From contig NC_085060.1 in the NCBI RefSeq assembly GCF_963662255.1, positions 11,741,925 through 11,805,924 on the forward strand: a stretch of DNA of 64,000 nucleotides. The letters run 5' to 3'. Shown here piece by piece: positions 24,641 to 38,100 of this stretch. A program made the translations under genes and the position numbers. How positions within the stretch are numbered: position 1 is the stretch's first letter; each line of letters starts with the position of its first letter. This stretch comes from Cinclus cinclus. Lineage: Eukaryota > Chordata > Aves > Passeriformes > Cinclidae. The notes beneath the pieces were generated by a model. That model was not told where the DNA came from. It ran no database searches and worked only from the letters and a program-made list of their open reading frames with translations.

Positions 24641-25752
24641 TTCACTTTTTGTCACCATGTTCAAACTGATTTTAAAACAGGAAATACCCATGCAACAAAA
24701 AATAACTGAGTGATAAGGAGACTCAGTTATCAAGGTTTAATACAACTCAGATTTTGCCTGAATACCCTCTTGAACAGCTTTGATCACCCTTCTGTTTCTA
24801 GGAGTCTCTTCACTTTATGATTATAAGTCCGTCAAGATGAAACACACTCCATGAATGCCATGTGTATTCATTTCTCCTATGTTTTAACCTAGTAGATGGA
24901 TCAACAATAACACAGTTTGCTTTCATGGCAGATATCTGCTAGTTTTTTTCTGCCTCATAGAAACATGCAGCTAATCTTAATGCACTGCAGAGATTTATTT
25001 TCTTGTTTTATCATGTCAGATACCTCTCTGCTATTAATTCAGGACATCAAAATCTATGCCAGTATGCAAGGGATTCAGAAATACTCCACTAATTATTTTA
25101 TGTGTAAATCTACGGTTTGAGGGTAAATCAAACAACCAGAGCACAAAGACTCTGTGATGCAGAATTGGTATGCAGAAATAGGCAGGTTTGTAGCCAGGAT
25201 TATGACCAGATATTGTAAGGATTAAAAAAAAAAAAAGTAAGAATATAGAATTTTCTCCAAAGAATCTTACACAAGTACTAAGGCAATATCATTTATTTTA
25301 AGTTTATGCTATCATTTTCCTTTTAGTTTATGAAGAAGAAAGCATTTGAGAATATAAATTTTCTTCTTTACCATTCTTTATTTGATTTATTAGTATATTA
25401 GGTTTATCAGTATCAGTTATTCTAACTTAAGGAACGATTCAAGGCATTACATAATGAATGCAACAATGACATTGCTGTTTAAAGAGTGAAAAAATTTTCT
25501 TCTGAAAATATGCCTCCTTCCCATTGACAAATTGTATCTAAACTTGGATATCCCATCAAAAAGGCTAAATTTATAAAGGCAGTGAAATAGTTTTCCCTGC
25601 ACTTCCTGCAGTACTACTATATACGGGATGAAATGAAAATATGGGGTCCATAACAGCACAAGACTACATTCAATAGAAACAACAACACAAACTGTGCAGT
25701 GCATGTTGGAATTCGAAGAACATATTTAGTTTAACGTAGATTTAGTAGTGAA

Positions 25753-25775
25753 AAGTTTCAGGTGTTCTGAAACTT
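25753..25775. repeat. Perfect 9-bp hairpin plus adjoining direct repeat
   Basis: AAGTTTCAG, 5-nt loop GTGTT, CTGAAACTT: a perfect stem. It is followed at once by two copies of CTGTTGAGA (about 25777-25795). Purpose unknown; may be chance. Confidence 0.75.
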
Positions 25776-26108
25776 GCTGTTGAGATCTGTTGAGAATCCC
25801 AGCTCTTACACTGCCCAAACCCTCTGCCCTGGTTGCAAGACAAACATCTTACAGAAATTTTCTTTCCTCTTTAGTCTATTCATGTAAAATTATGCTTTTC
25901 AGCCTGTCTGTCTGAAGTGAGGAAAGGGGAACGGTAACAGGGAGAGGAAAAGGAGAAGGTTGCCTCCATGTAAATGAATTATTTTTCTCTCAAGGTCCTT
26001 GCAGTAATAGAAATAATTGCTTTGTTTAATGAAATTCAGGAACTCCTCCAAATAACAGTTTATCCCTAGCCTAATAACAATGCTTGAGAAGCACAGGTGG
26101 AGGCCAAG

Positions 26109-26142
26109 CCAACTCCCTTTTAAGTCCAACTCGCTTTTAAGT
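26109..26142. repeat. Tandem duplication, two 17-bp units
   Basis: CCAACTCCCTTTTAAGT followed directly by CCAACTCGCTTTTAAGT; one mismatch. A recent slippage duplication. Confidence 0.9.
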
Positions 26143-28502
26143 TCACCTCCTCATGCTACACCCCAAAATCTCATGCACAGCTTCAAACTAGATTCTCTTC
26201 AACCAAACACCAAACTGATCCACAGTTACACTGTGAAGTTACATGAGATGTTCAGGCCAGGATGGAAAGTCTGCAGAGTTAGAGAGACTTAGCTCCTTAA
26301 AATAATGTTGCCCTTGTATAGAGAGTGAGTCAATTGAAACTGGGATATTGATGTGACTTGCTCCTACAGCAGGTCACATCAAAATACATTTCTAGGAAAG
26401 AGTTCCTTTAGACCTTTCCTTTGGAGCACTAGTATGACATTGACTCAAGAGCAGAAAAGATACCAGAGGACAGCAAAGCCAGCTACAAGATGAGCAGCCT
26501 GGAAATATGGACTCTAAAATTTCCTAAACCAGAGATTTTACCCAAGTTTTCTTCAGGACTTTACTAGGAGAGTTGTGTAGACTGGAGGATGTCAATGATA
26601 GGTAAAGGATGTGAGCAGTGGGATGAATGTGGCCTTGAGCACAGGCTCAAACTTGGTCCTCCATCACTCTGAAAAATGTAGCTTGTAAACATGTTCCTGT
26701 GAAAATATTTTGGACACTGTCCATGTACATATAGACTTATTACCAATGATCTTGGGGACTCATAAACAGAACAAAGCCTGTGTCCCTTAGATTTGACAGG
26801 CTGCATAAGAAAAAGAAGGTTTAACTAGGAACGTATCTGTTTCTGACAAGAGAATGATGGATGGGGCCCCTTTATTCACACTGACAGAAATATCTTTGTT
26901 GACGAGCTGTGTGTTTTGCAAAAGAGAAGGAATGGTGACTACCTAGCTTTACATACATGAGGTGAAATATTGCATTTTAGACTGGAATGTATAATTTCAT
27001 AGATTATTAGTTTTGTTTGACTGACTGCAAAACTGGTATTTCAGGGTTTAGCACTTCAATGATTTATGGCCTTGTCAGTGAAGTTTTAATATGCTTTGTG
27101 TGTGCAGATGTTTCTGCAGTTGTGACATGCTATAAAAAATCACAATGGTCAATTGCCCTCCAGTGCTTTTCATGCCAAGTCTGTGGCAGAAAAGTCAAAG
27201 GATTGTGTAGTGGAGCAGCAATGACTAGCAGGGATAGTTTCGTCATTAACCTGTGATTTCTTATTGTTACCAGTGCTTGGAGCCCTCTGTGCTTCCAAAA
27301 GTGTCAAGAACAGAAAGATTAATTGAAATAAAGAAAGACAGAAAATTCAACTGAAAGCATTGCAACAATAACACCTTTTGTATGTACAGACCTGACTTCC
27401 TGATATCTAATTTGGGGCTAAATTTCTCCAATAGCTAAATAGAAACAACCTTAGAAACAAATCCCCCTCATGTCTCTTCAAAATTATTTTCTCCTAACTG
27501 GAAAAGCTGACTCCTCAAAAAATCCCAAGCAGGATTGGTTGGAATAAGTGGCTTTTGTTGTTCATGAAGCATGGCACTTAAAGTAAGATGTTCTCTCCAA
27601 CTGGTTTGGGGTCCAATCAGGGTGTGGAAGAAACAGCATCTACAGCAGTGCTGCTTAATTCAGGAATATCTGTATAATCTTTTGACACACATTTCTATAA
27701 AACCTGAATAAATTTAAACTTCAAAGCACCCTCTGTTCTCAGAAGCAGCACTCACTAGATCCCAAGACTCCTGACAGCTAAAGATCTGGTCGTTAGATTT
27801 TGTTTGTTTTAATGTTTATTTTTATCCTTCTGTTCCATTCATAGAATTTTCAAAGTTGTGTTCACTACCTATAATTTTGGTTTGCTTGGAATAATTTGTC
27901 TCATCCTAGGCCTGTGAAAGAACAGAGAACGGTGATACTACATTGTTCTGTGGCAGATCAGGGGTAACACAGTCAGTTTGGCAGCTTATTGGGAATTTGC
28001 ATAATTTATTCTGCCTTCTTCCTACCTTCCTACTAATTTCTCAGTCAGTCACCGTTTTCATGTTTTGTTTGACAGACTTATTTTCAGTCTAACTGAGGTC
28101 ATTAAATTGCAAAGGAAACTAATGAGTATGAGCACTACAACACTCCCACACAGACAGGCTCTTCCAACTGTGTGCCTACGTGGCACACAAAGCCCTCACA
28201 CAACTCTACCAGATTTGTTGAGTAACAGTGATGTATCAGAACAATACATCGCTTTAAAAAATAGCTCTTCTTTCATATACATGTAAGTAAGAATACAAGT
28301 AAACAAAACTAAATTGTAAAAGTTGTGATTTATTCTTAGAGAATGTTTGGCAAATGAAGTCAATGTACATCTAAAATTGATGTGTCTGCTACATGTTGTT
28401 GTTAGGTAGCTCCTAAGAAGAAAACAAAAACCAAAAGTTGAGCAGTTTTTTCCCCACTGCTTAATTGACTGATTTATCCAAAGGAGTAATATTAAAAGGA
28501 TA

Positions 28503-28564
28503 TTCACACACATACACACACAAAAAGGAAAGAAAAAAGGGAAAAAAAAAGAGAGAAAAAAGAG
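28503..28564. repeat. CA-rich stretch joined to polypurine tract
   Basis: A short imperfect (CA)n segment (28505-28521) runs into about 42 uninterrupted purines (A with G, 28522-28563). The minus-strand frame across it (28196-28729) therefore encodes a run of phenylalanines and is an artefact. Such tracts can form triplex DNA. Confidence 0.85.
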
Positions 28565-29980
28565 CTGAGTTTCATCATCATCCAAGAATATAGCTGCTCT
28601 TCCACAGCATGGAGCCAGCAGCAGGTCTGACTGTTGTATTGCTGTAAGTACCCTGACCCTTAAACCCTTCCACATTTCTCCATGGACCCTGCATGCCCCT
28701 GCATAAAGCTCAGACAGGTTGAAGAACACATGAGAAATCAGCAGTTTAGTTCAAGATTGTGAAATTCAATGACTGTGGGATATTTAAGCCTGGATAGCTC
28801 CTGCCCTTCCAGCTTTATCATTAGCTGCCTACATTACCAGTGGCTTTCAGTACCACTACTGCTACTACTACTAATCACTGAGGTTTAAGAAATAGTTTTA
28901 GGAACTTGCTATTTAAGAACTTTGTTAGAGAGATGCAAAACCACAAAGTAACTAACTTCTCTGATGTTTACTATCCTAAACAGTCAACATCTGACTTCAT
29001 AATTTCTTTTTTATAAAAAGAAAATCAACACATTAGGCTTAAATTTAGCTGTGAGAAATAGACAAGCCTTTAAAAAATTACTATGAGTAGGCAAACACAT
29101 GGCAACAGATTTTAGCTCAACTAGAATATGAACAAACTCCCATATGGTTGCATGAGCAATCATGACCAAAACAAGACTATATATCTTGTAAAAGGAATAA
29201 CAAACAACCATGTTTTGACAAAAAAACCCCATCCACTGCTTTATTTGCATGGAAAAAATAACTGTTTTTCTGAAAGTTTAACTACAGGAATTTCTGGATT
29301 ACTAAACACAAAATGTCCTTTACCAAGCTGATTCCAGAAGTAACAGATGCTCATAAACAGCATATATTCTTATTTTCTGTAGAAAAAGTCATAAAAACTG
29401 CATAACAAAAAATATATTTATGTATTACATACAGATACAAATATCTTCTGAAATTAGAATTCAGAGAAAGTAAACTGTACATTAGGTGAAAAAGGGCATA
29501 AATCAACACATATCCAGGCATCCTCACAGAAAAAAATGTATTCAATATTCCCATGGAAGTCCAGACAGTGAATGATATATGCAGCCTCTACTTACAGGGT
29601 AACTTTCTGGGTCCTCTGCAGTAGCACTGCAGGGCTGGGAAGTTCAAAGCTCCAGAGCAATAAACTCAGAGCAGAATATCTGCTTCCCTGCCAAAGGTTT
29701 CATTTGTTGTACAACCCTAGAGATAATATCTTCATATCTTGTACACAAGGAGGGGATAGGATGGCTCACTGGCCATTAGAGAAAAGTTCTTTACCTAGCA
29801 GCTCTTTACAGATTTCAGTACAACTGCACTCAGGCTCTAACATTAAGCTTATTGCACTGCAAATTGCAGGAAAATGACTTTTTTTTTCTGTTTGAAATGA
29901 ATGTTAACTATTCTTATTCAAACATTATAGCAAATAAACAGCAATATAATACTAAATAAACAAAACAAGAATGCATTTAA

Positions 29981-29997
29981 ATTCTATGATTCTATGA
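29981..29997 (+). mobile_element. Orphan CR1 terminal octamer repeat
   Basis: ATTCTATGATTCTATGA is two units of the octamer that ends CR1 elements. No convincing CR1 body lies upstream, so this is either the last trace of a decayed copy or chance. Confidence 0.45.
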
Positions 29998-31939
29998 GAT
30001 ATCCTGTCCTCATTAAAAGAATTCTCTGCAATTTTGATGTATTTTCCCGACAAACTTCTCCACCATTTTCCAGGTGACATGTCTGACTTCAAAATCTCTT
30101 TTCAAACAATCTGCTGTCGCTAATGCAGTAGAAATTCAAATAAATTGTGCTAGAGAAGCAGGCTGAATCAACATGCAGACAAAGTGCAACCCCTATATTT
30201 GTTCAATATTAATTGCACTTCTGTCTAGTTCAGTATTGGACATCTGTCTCAAAGCCATCAAGAGGATGTCAGTTGTAAGGAATAACACGATGCTGAATAA
30301 GATGTGTTTGAACCAACAGCCTGAACCACTGTGTCAAAACCTGTCACAAACATCACCTATAATCCATCTCCCTTTATAGCACAAGGTAAGTTCACAGAAC
30401 AATCAAAAAATGTTAAATTGATTAAAAATTATCTCACAATATGTTGATACATTAATTGAGATGTTAACAATAGCTACCTCCATACTTTTACTATACTGTG
30501 TTATACTGCAGGAGACAGCATAGAGAATTTCTAAAGTAAATAGAAAATAATTGTATTAAGTTGCACTGGAATTTGCTAAATATTTGTGAATTCAGTATCA
30601 GGAACTTCATGTCCTCACTGAATAATGGTACCAACATGGCATCAACTGACCAATATTTGGAGGTTTAAATTTCCAAATTTCAAAGGACTTTGCAAGAGAT
30701 ATGTATCAGCATCCCCAGCCAAGGCACAAAGAAGTCCCTTGAGACCTGGTGCAACATTTTATCCATTACCTTTCCTGGATACCACTGAAGAATAACTGGG
30801 TAAGAGACAACAGAATTTGCCTTCTAAGGAGACATACCGTGGACTGTGTGTACTGGAAACAACACTTTGAAAAAGCCAGAGATGTCTCAATGCACATGAT
30901 GTTCCCACTGCAGAGCTCTGGTGGGAGCTGCTGAGGCTGAGCAGTGCCTGCACAGGCAATGAGCATTTGAGCCCTCTCAAGCTGTCAGTGCTCTTCCAAT
31001 GGACATCTTTTGCTGGCAATGTCATAAAATGGTTATGCCAGGAAGAGAATCAAAATACTCTCAGGTTTTGCCCATACTTACTCTTCATCCTACAAACTCC
31101 ATTTCAACTGTTGGCGGTGATTATTAAGGCCAAGAAGTTATCCACACTGAGAATTCGTGCAAACCATGAAGGGCATGTTGAAAAGTGACTTCAGAATCTC
31201 CATAGAAACCCCTCCTTTAATCTGTATGGCCAGTAGGTTTTAGAGTTCAAAACAGGAAGCTTACATGCAATAGCTTTTCAATTTGTAACTAACTGCTCAC
31301 TATCAAGTTATGTTTTCCTCTCCTACCCTTTTTAAACACTATTAAGGTCTTTTACAAAACCAGTTTTAATTATACAGAGAATACCATGGAAGACTTGCAA
31401 GATATATGTTCTTTTTCTTTACACCTGCCAGAAACTGCTGTATATTAAATGTGATTTAGACAAATTGGGCTGTTTGCCAGTAATGAGCTGAAAAGAACAT
31501 CTGTCACGTGTAACACATGGAAATTCACCTCTAGCAAACCAGTCTGGTGGTTGTGAATCTTAGTTTGTTTCTAGCTGTTTTTTGATTTGTGGCCAATCAC
31601 TCTTGACCTCTGAAGAGGACTAAGACATTTCTAGATTTGTAACTTTTTAGACATACACTTGTTTACTCTGTAGTATCAGATTTTGATGCAGGCTTTCACT
31701 ATAGATAAAATGCATAGATTGTTCTAGTAGTTTCATGTTAATCTTCTATAGACAGAGATATTAATGATTCACAATAGAAACATGTACAAGATGATTGTAA
31801 ATCAGTAGAGATATTTAATTTTAGAAATTTTTCCAACAGAAGACTTAATTTTCTGGAGCTCTTTTTTCCCTTTGGAAATCACAACAGGTCTGACAAAGTG
31901 GCCAGATTCATCCTCACAATGCTGCCCTGAGGTCAGTGG

Positions 31940-31959
31940 TGTCAAACTGAAGTTTGACA
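31940..31959. repeat. Near-perfect 20-bp palindrome
   Basis: TGTCAAACT-GA-AGTTTGACA: nine complementary base pairs around a 2-nt centre. A symmetric protein-binding site or chance. Confidence 0.7.
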
Positions 31960-34900
31960 TTGAAGTATGAAGTTTCTTCAGGCTAACGCCACTGGGATTT
32001 CACATTAGACAAATAACAGGGACTTTGAACAAGCTTAGAACTTCTTATTATTGCCTTTAAGAGATATAATTTGTGGGATTCCCACACGGAGCACTATGCT
32101 TAAAAGCATTGGGCAACAGTTCTCTAGATCATTTCAATTTCTTTAAAAAAGGAAAATTTTCTTGTTGCCAGAAAAATGACACACCTGACTTCTGCTCTGA
32201 GTAATGCCCTCCTGGAACACCATTCATTTCGATAACTCTTAAAGCAGATACTAAAAATAATTTAAATATCAGCATGGATATGTATTTTGCTGTGCTTACA
32301 CAATCCTCCAGGCTAAAGAATGAATGTGAAGTTTCATTACTTTAAATGGGCTATGTATTTATAAGTTTGGGGAATTCTACAGCCTAGTAGGATAAGAACA
32401 CCTAAAACAATGTAAAATATCTTAAATGTGTCCATGGTTCTCTATTATAGATTTAATTCTGAAGAAACACAAGATTTTTATCCTGTTCCAGGCATACTTC
32501 GTATTACCTTGAAATTCCAACTCACCAGACAGTGGTATCTATCAGTGTTCACCACTTTAATTTTTTAAAAACACTTTCTAATTAGTGAGAAATGAGAAAT
32601 GTGCCTTCCACATGCCAATACAGCTAACACAGACCAGGAGGAGGTGACCATTTCCTAGTAGGGTTTTCAACATGACTACAAATTTTCCAGGTCAAAACTG
32701 GAAAAATTGCTTCTCAGTTAAACCAGAACAAAAATAAGTTTGCCCTTCTGGTTATTGTTCCATGAAGCAGCAGGGCAAAGCAGCAAATTTGTAGCGTGCT
32801 AAAAATCAAGAGCAATTGTTATACCAGTAGTATTCCCCTCACAATAGTATTATTCAGAGTGGAAAACTGACACTGTAAGTCACAGAAACAATTACTGTCT
32901 GATGCTGGAGAAGTTCAGAATCTGTTCTTATGTTCCTTATCTTAGGGCTAAACAGTCACATAAAAACAGGATTTTTTTTTAGCGCATGACAATTGAGGAA
33001 ACAAAAATAGTTTGGCTAGTTTATATAAGTGTCTTTGAAAATGCAGATTTTCTGCCTTACATAGTACAACTAACTAGACAGATGAAATGAGAGGTTAGCA
33101 AAAGAAACAAGCTTTGGAAAGCTTCTCACAGCATGCAATAGGCTGCAAAAGTGTATTCTTGGTATCAGTAATGTGTATCAGTTGGAGGTAATTTTTTTCC
33201 ATGTTCATTTTCTCTCTACTTCCCACGAGAATATTTCAGAGATTACTGTATAATTATAATCAACAGTTATTTTATGAGGCCGACAAGACCTCCCTGAACT
33301 AAATGACTTTTCCCTTTTAGTCACAAGACTTTCTATAGCACTAGCAATTTCTTTAAGTGGTCAATCATACAAATTCAAAAAATGAATAGCAATCTTTATT
33401 AATACTGGGTTCAGCTGCTTTATCCAGTGATGAATATATCTTACACTATATATATTTTTATGTGCAGTCACTTCTATTTTTGTTAATTTTTCAATCTGAA
33501 ATGAAAAGTTTGATAGTAGGAGATTTTGACTAGGACTGTAGCTGTACCTAAAAAAAAATATATTTATAAAGCATTAGTATCTTTTGTTGCTTCTGTGATC
33601 ATTGCATATTCCTTTTCATTATTTTCCTTATAATTTGAAGGCTGATGTGCAATTCACCACTGTGGAATGGCCAGGTGGAAGGAATATTTTCAAAGTCATT
33701 TATACTTGGAACAAATCGGAGTAGTTAAAAGAAGCACTAACAAGGGAGGACTCCACTGACTCCACTTACAGCCTGAAATTCCTTTTACAATTGACATTTT
33801 TCTCCTTTGAACTCTGACAGAATATAATAAGGAAAGACTTAAATAAAGTAGAGACGTGATACTTTAAGTGTTGCAATGAAAGATGTCATTTATAATGGTA
33901 ATCACAAGTGTATGTTACATCCTATTGTACGTACCTGGTTTTTGTACATGATTTACAAGTTTCACTGATAGTGATTAAGCTTTATAAAGCTCATAAGGAG
34001 TTAGTAATTCCCAACTGGAAACACATCAAAATTATTTTTATTTCCACGTGGGGGAAGAATCTCTGCTCTGAATATAAGACAAAATATACCAAATAGTCAT
34101 AGGAAAAATGAGACCAAAAAAGTAGGTGCTGGGTTTAGAATACCATGAGCAAAGTGCTGACAAGTTCTTTTGGAGCAGCACAGAAGAGAGCACTGTGGGG
34201 CTGAGGCAGAGAAACAACGTGGCTGGGCAGATGTTTGCAGGCAAAGGCAGCACCAAGGCAAGCACAGGGCTGGGCAGGCAAAAGTTGACCTCCTTGTAGC
34301 CGATTAAGAGGGGATAGAAAGGAAGATAAAGTTTTAAGTCTGATGAGGAAGATCCGAAATAAAAGATGTGTTGAGGAGTGATACAGTCAGAACCAGGGGC
34401 TGGGATGATAAATGAGCTCTGCAACAGAATCGTGGATAAACTGCAATTCCAGCACGGTTAAACAGGAGAGGTGCAGCTGAAAGAAGGAAAGCCAGATGCC
34501 ATTCCTGACCATGCTATTTGCAACAGCAATTGTTCGACTGTTAAGTAGAAGGTGAATGGAGAAACAAAATTTCTCTGGACAGTTCTAGAGCAGAATTACA
34601 TCAGAGCAAGTGAAGAAGAGGCTGTATGCCAGCTCTCAGAGCAACTTGGGACTAGAACTCAGCTCTTCCTCACTGCTGCCCCTGTCTTTGTGGGAACCTT
34701 GAGGCAAGGCTAATTTCCCAGCAGCACAGCTCTTGCTGCCTTTTTTCCTTTGCTTTAAATAAATTAATGTACAGGCATGAGGGACAGTTTCTTCAATTTA
34801 ACTAACTAAGAATCCCTAAAGCCGACAGCCAAACCTTTATAAGCATAGATAGGAAAAAAAATGGTTTGGAAAAGGTAGTTAGAAGTCACTAGGAAAAGTC

Positions 34901-35167
34901 CAGGCTAAGCTAATAAAAAAAAAAAGAAAAAGCTCAGTAAGACCAGGGTTTTACTTACAGCCCTTCAGCCATTTCTGTATACAAGCACAGTTGAGCTGCT
35001 GAGATTTGTTCATACAGTGAGCATTCCTGCCAAGCTTCTACCATTATCTCTAATTAAGAAACATTTCTTTTGAAATTAAAATATTCCCATGGTCACATTA
35101 TTCACTTTCTTTAGTTTGTTCTGTACACAAAAAAGCTACTGGCCTGGAAACATCATTTACTTAAATT

Positions 35168-35187
35168 AAAAAAAAAAAAAAAAAAAA
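35168..35187 (+). repeat. Poly(A) run, 20 A
   Basis: Twenty A in a row. No retrocopy or SINE body was recognised upstream, and no flanking target duplication was seen. The CR1 elements here do not end in poly(A), so the origin is open. Confidence 0.9.
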
Positions 35188-38100
35188 GAAACCCACAAGG
35201 TGTGTGTTAGTGAGATAACACATGCTCCACTGGCCTTAAAATGATCCATAAAAGGACTATCTTACAATACCACACTCTTAGAAATGTCTTATTGTGATAA
35301 TGAAATGGCACCGAAGTTCATTTTTTAATAGAAAAGCTGTGTTCATCCACATACTATGAATATTATTAGACAATTTCAAGCAAACCCTACTCAACCTTTA
35401 TGTTATCCTGAGGTATAGCAGAGAAGTACACACTGAATTATTTAATATATTAATTATATAATGTAATAATATGTGATAGTTATCAGATGCATTCTTTATC
35501 TATATATTTATCAACATCACAAGATTGTAAGGGCCTAGAAGGTGGCTCACTGCTTTGTAAGTCTCCAGTAAATTCTGGACAGGAGACTGCCATTCCTTCT
35601 GTATCAATAATACTGTTAATATGGAAAGGAGAAAGTAAATCAGAATTTATTTAAAGGTCCATTTCTCCCCCGCCCCCAGATTTTATATTTCTGTCATTAT
35701 TACTGATTTTTTTCTACTGGAAAATTACCAGTATTAGAGATACTAAACATTCCTACCATGTGCAGTGCTCTATAATTAATATTACAGACAACCAATATAT
35801 ATTTGCTGCCTGGACAGTCGTAACTAAGACACTTTGAAAGCAATGAATCTGCAAGACAGGAAGAAGGGATAACATTTATGATCCTGCAGATTTTCAGCCA
35901 CAATCAGAGTACATATCAAGGGCACTTGTTTCACAGCAATGCTGGAGCCTGTCCTTAAGGGCTTGACTCCTCCCATTTCTCCTGGCAAAAGGGCACTATT
36001 CAAACACAGAAGCAGAATCAGAAGGTCTATCACATTATTCTCCTTTTCCATTCTTCTCTAGCTGGTGGCTAAAATAGACACCAACTCTCCAGTCCAACTC
36101 TTTCCACAGATTACTTCCTAAATCTTTGTTTCAGCTCCACAATGAACTAAGAAAAATATTTTTTGTAGTTTTGTAAAATGTTCTTCTCTCAATGAAATGG
36201 TAGAAATGAAAGTGATTAAATTGTTCTACCCAGGGAGTAAAAATTTTTAAACTACTTAAACACTCTAAAAAGGCTATCTACAGCTTCTGCCTTCAAAAAG
36301 CAAAAAGACTGATAAGAAAACCAGAAAAATAGGTCAGAAGAAAAAAAAAATTTCCAGCCCATTTCAGTGTGATATTTGAAATTAGAGTAAGAAACAGTGA
36401 ATAATGGCCTAGAAATTTCTTTCTGAAGTCATGTTTTGTCTCCTCACTGTCTTTGTATATGACATACATAGTCATAAGGGATAATGTTAGTTCTTTATTT
36501 TAACCGAATATTAAGATAATGGAAGAAATTGGCTAGTCACTTGTGAAATATTATAGCAATAAAAGTCTTTTGTGGAAGATGAATCTTCTTTAAAATAGTA
36601 GGAGGGTGTCAATAAGTGAAGAGAAATGTGAATATCACTTATATTTATTGAGACTGCAGCATTTATCAAACTCATCAACATTTAATTGGAGTTAATATAC
36701 GTGCTAGCTTTTTATTTCTTCTCTACTAATTTATTTGTACCCTATATTTATTAATAAAGTGCTAAGCTTACTGGCTGTTAACTTTTTTTGGCTTTTATCT
36801 TAACTCTTTTTTGTCTTTTATCTTCCATCTTTAAATAAATGCGCATTTGTATTACACCTGTAGCATTCATTTGGTGGGATAGCTGGGCTGCTCTTCAAAT
36901 GCATTAGTACTTCCTACAGTGTACGTGCACATTAACAATCCCCTTCTCATGTCTTAGAAGCATTATAAGTAAAAATCTAGGAATTCTGGCATTTCAAGTC
37001 GGTAAAAACACTTTTTCTGCATATATTTCTAAACCATAGCTTTATGTTTATTAAGGAATTATATGCTAACCATATTAGAGAAGTGGCTTGAGAGGCAATT
37101 CCATTAATGATTGCAATGGAATGGGTCCAGGTGTGAATCTGAAGGTTGCTTGAACTTGGAAACAAATCTAAATAACTTGGCTATCCCAGGCACTAATGTT
37201 TCAGGACCTGTGACAGAAAGCAGAGGAGAGCAGCCATCTCACACAAGGCCCCCTTTTCTTTCAGGGAAAAGAAGGAGCTATTAGAAAAACAGGAACTCAC
37301 AGGCGTGCAGTTTTTGGCATTTATCTTTTAACGTCATGTTGAGCTGCCCCTGTAGGTTCAGCTGTATCCCGTGGGCACCAGACACCTGCTCACCCTTTTG
37401 TCCTTGGGGCACTCAGGAGCCAGGCATCCAAGGGCAGCTGCAGCAGCCCTGGGCCAGTTCTCTGCTTTCCCTGTGCCTGACATTATGTGGTGTGACAAGA
37501 ACACATCCCGCTCTGGCGGGGGCAAGGGATGGAGGCAATAGGGCCCACCCAGGAAATTTAGGAAGAGCACTCTGGTTGTTCTGGCTGTGGCAGCTATCTT
37601 TCCTAGTGCTCCTCTGGATACTACTGAACTGGGACTGGAAAAATTATTTGTGTAAAGAAATTACAGAAAGATGACTCAATGATTGTATTTTACGGGAATC
37701 CGCAGACCTATTGGGACACTTATATTATTGAATTTTCCTATTGATAGATTCCTCTTCTGAATGTAAAAGAGCAATCCTGCATTAATGTATGAATGCAGAG
37801 TTCATGAGACTCCCTAACCAGCTGCTCATTAAATAGTAATGTCATTCTTGAGTAAGGGAAATGGAGAATCCAGTGGTCATTTTAACTGCTGTCTAATGGC
37901 TCAACGAAAGGTATTTGCACAACACAGTGAAAGACAATTTTTTTACTGCAGTTCATATTTCAAGCCTGAATTTGTAGTAGCTGGAGCATGATTTCTACAA
38001 AATCCTCAGATGCACTGTGAGTTGTAAATTCCTACTACACTTGTAAACAGGATGTGTTGTTTACAGCTTTAGATCCACTAAATATTTGTGGATTTGCTTC

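Larger units (their letters stand above)
24641..28502. other. AT-rich non-coding DNA, no gene seen
   Basis: No supported gene. It contains the hairpin at 25753-25775 and the tandem duplication at 26109-26142, listed separately. Frames up to 85 codons have no recognisable domain. Confidence 0.6.
28565..35167. other. AT-rich non-coding DNA, no gene seen
   Basis: No supported gene. It includes the orphan CR1 tail at 29981, an AAG|GTAAGT donor-like site at 30386 without a convincing acceptor, and the palindrome at 31940. A GC-richer patch at about 34100-34450 with a 128-codon minus frame (34038-34424) is unclassified. The longest frames show no recognisable protein family. Confidence 0.55.

Noticed and set aside
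28196..28729. 177-codon minus frame
   Set aside because: Much of it is the translation of a polypurine/CA tract (runs of Phe and Cys/Val). The rest is AT-driven and unrecognised.
35168..35187. Poly(A) tail of a processed retrocopy
   Set aside because: No gene-like body or target duplication upstream; a plain homopolymer is the simpler explanation.
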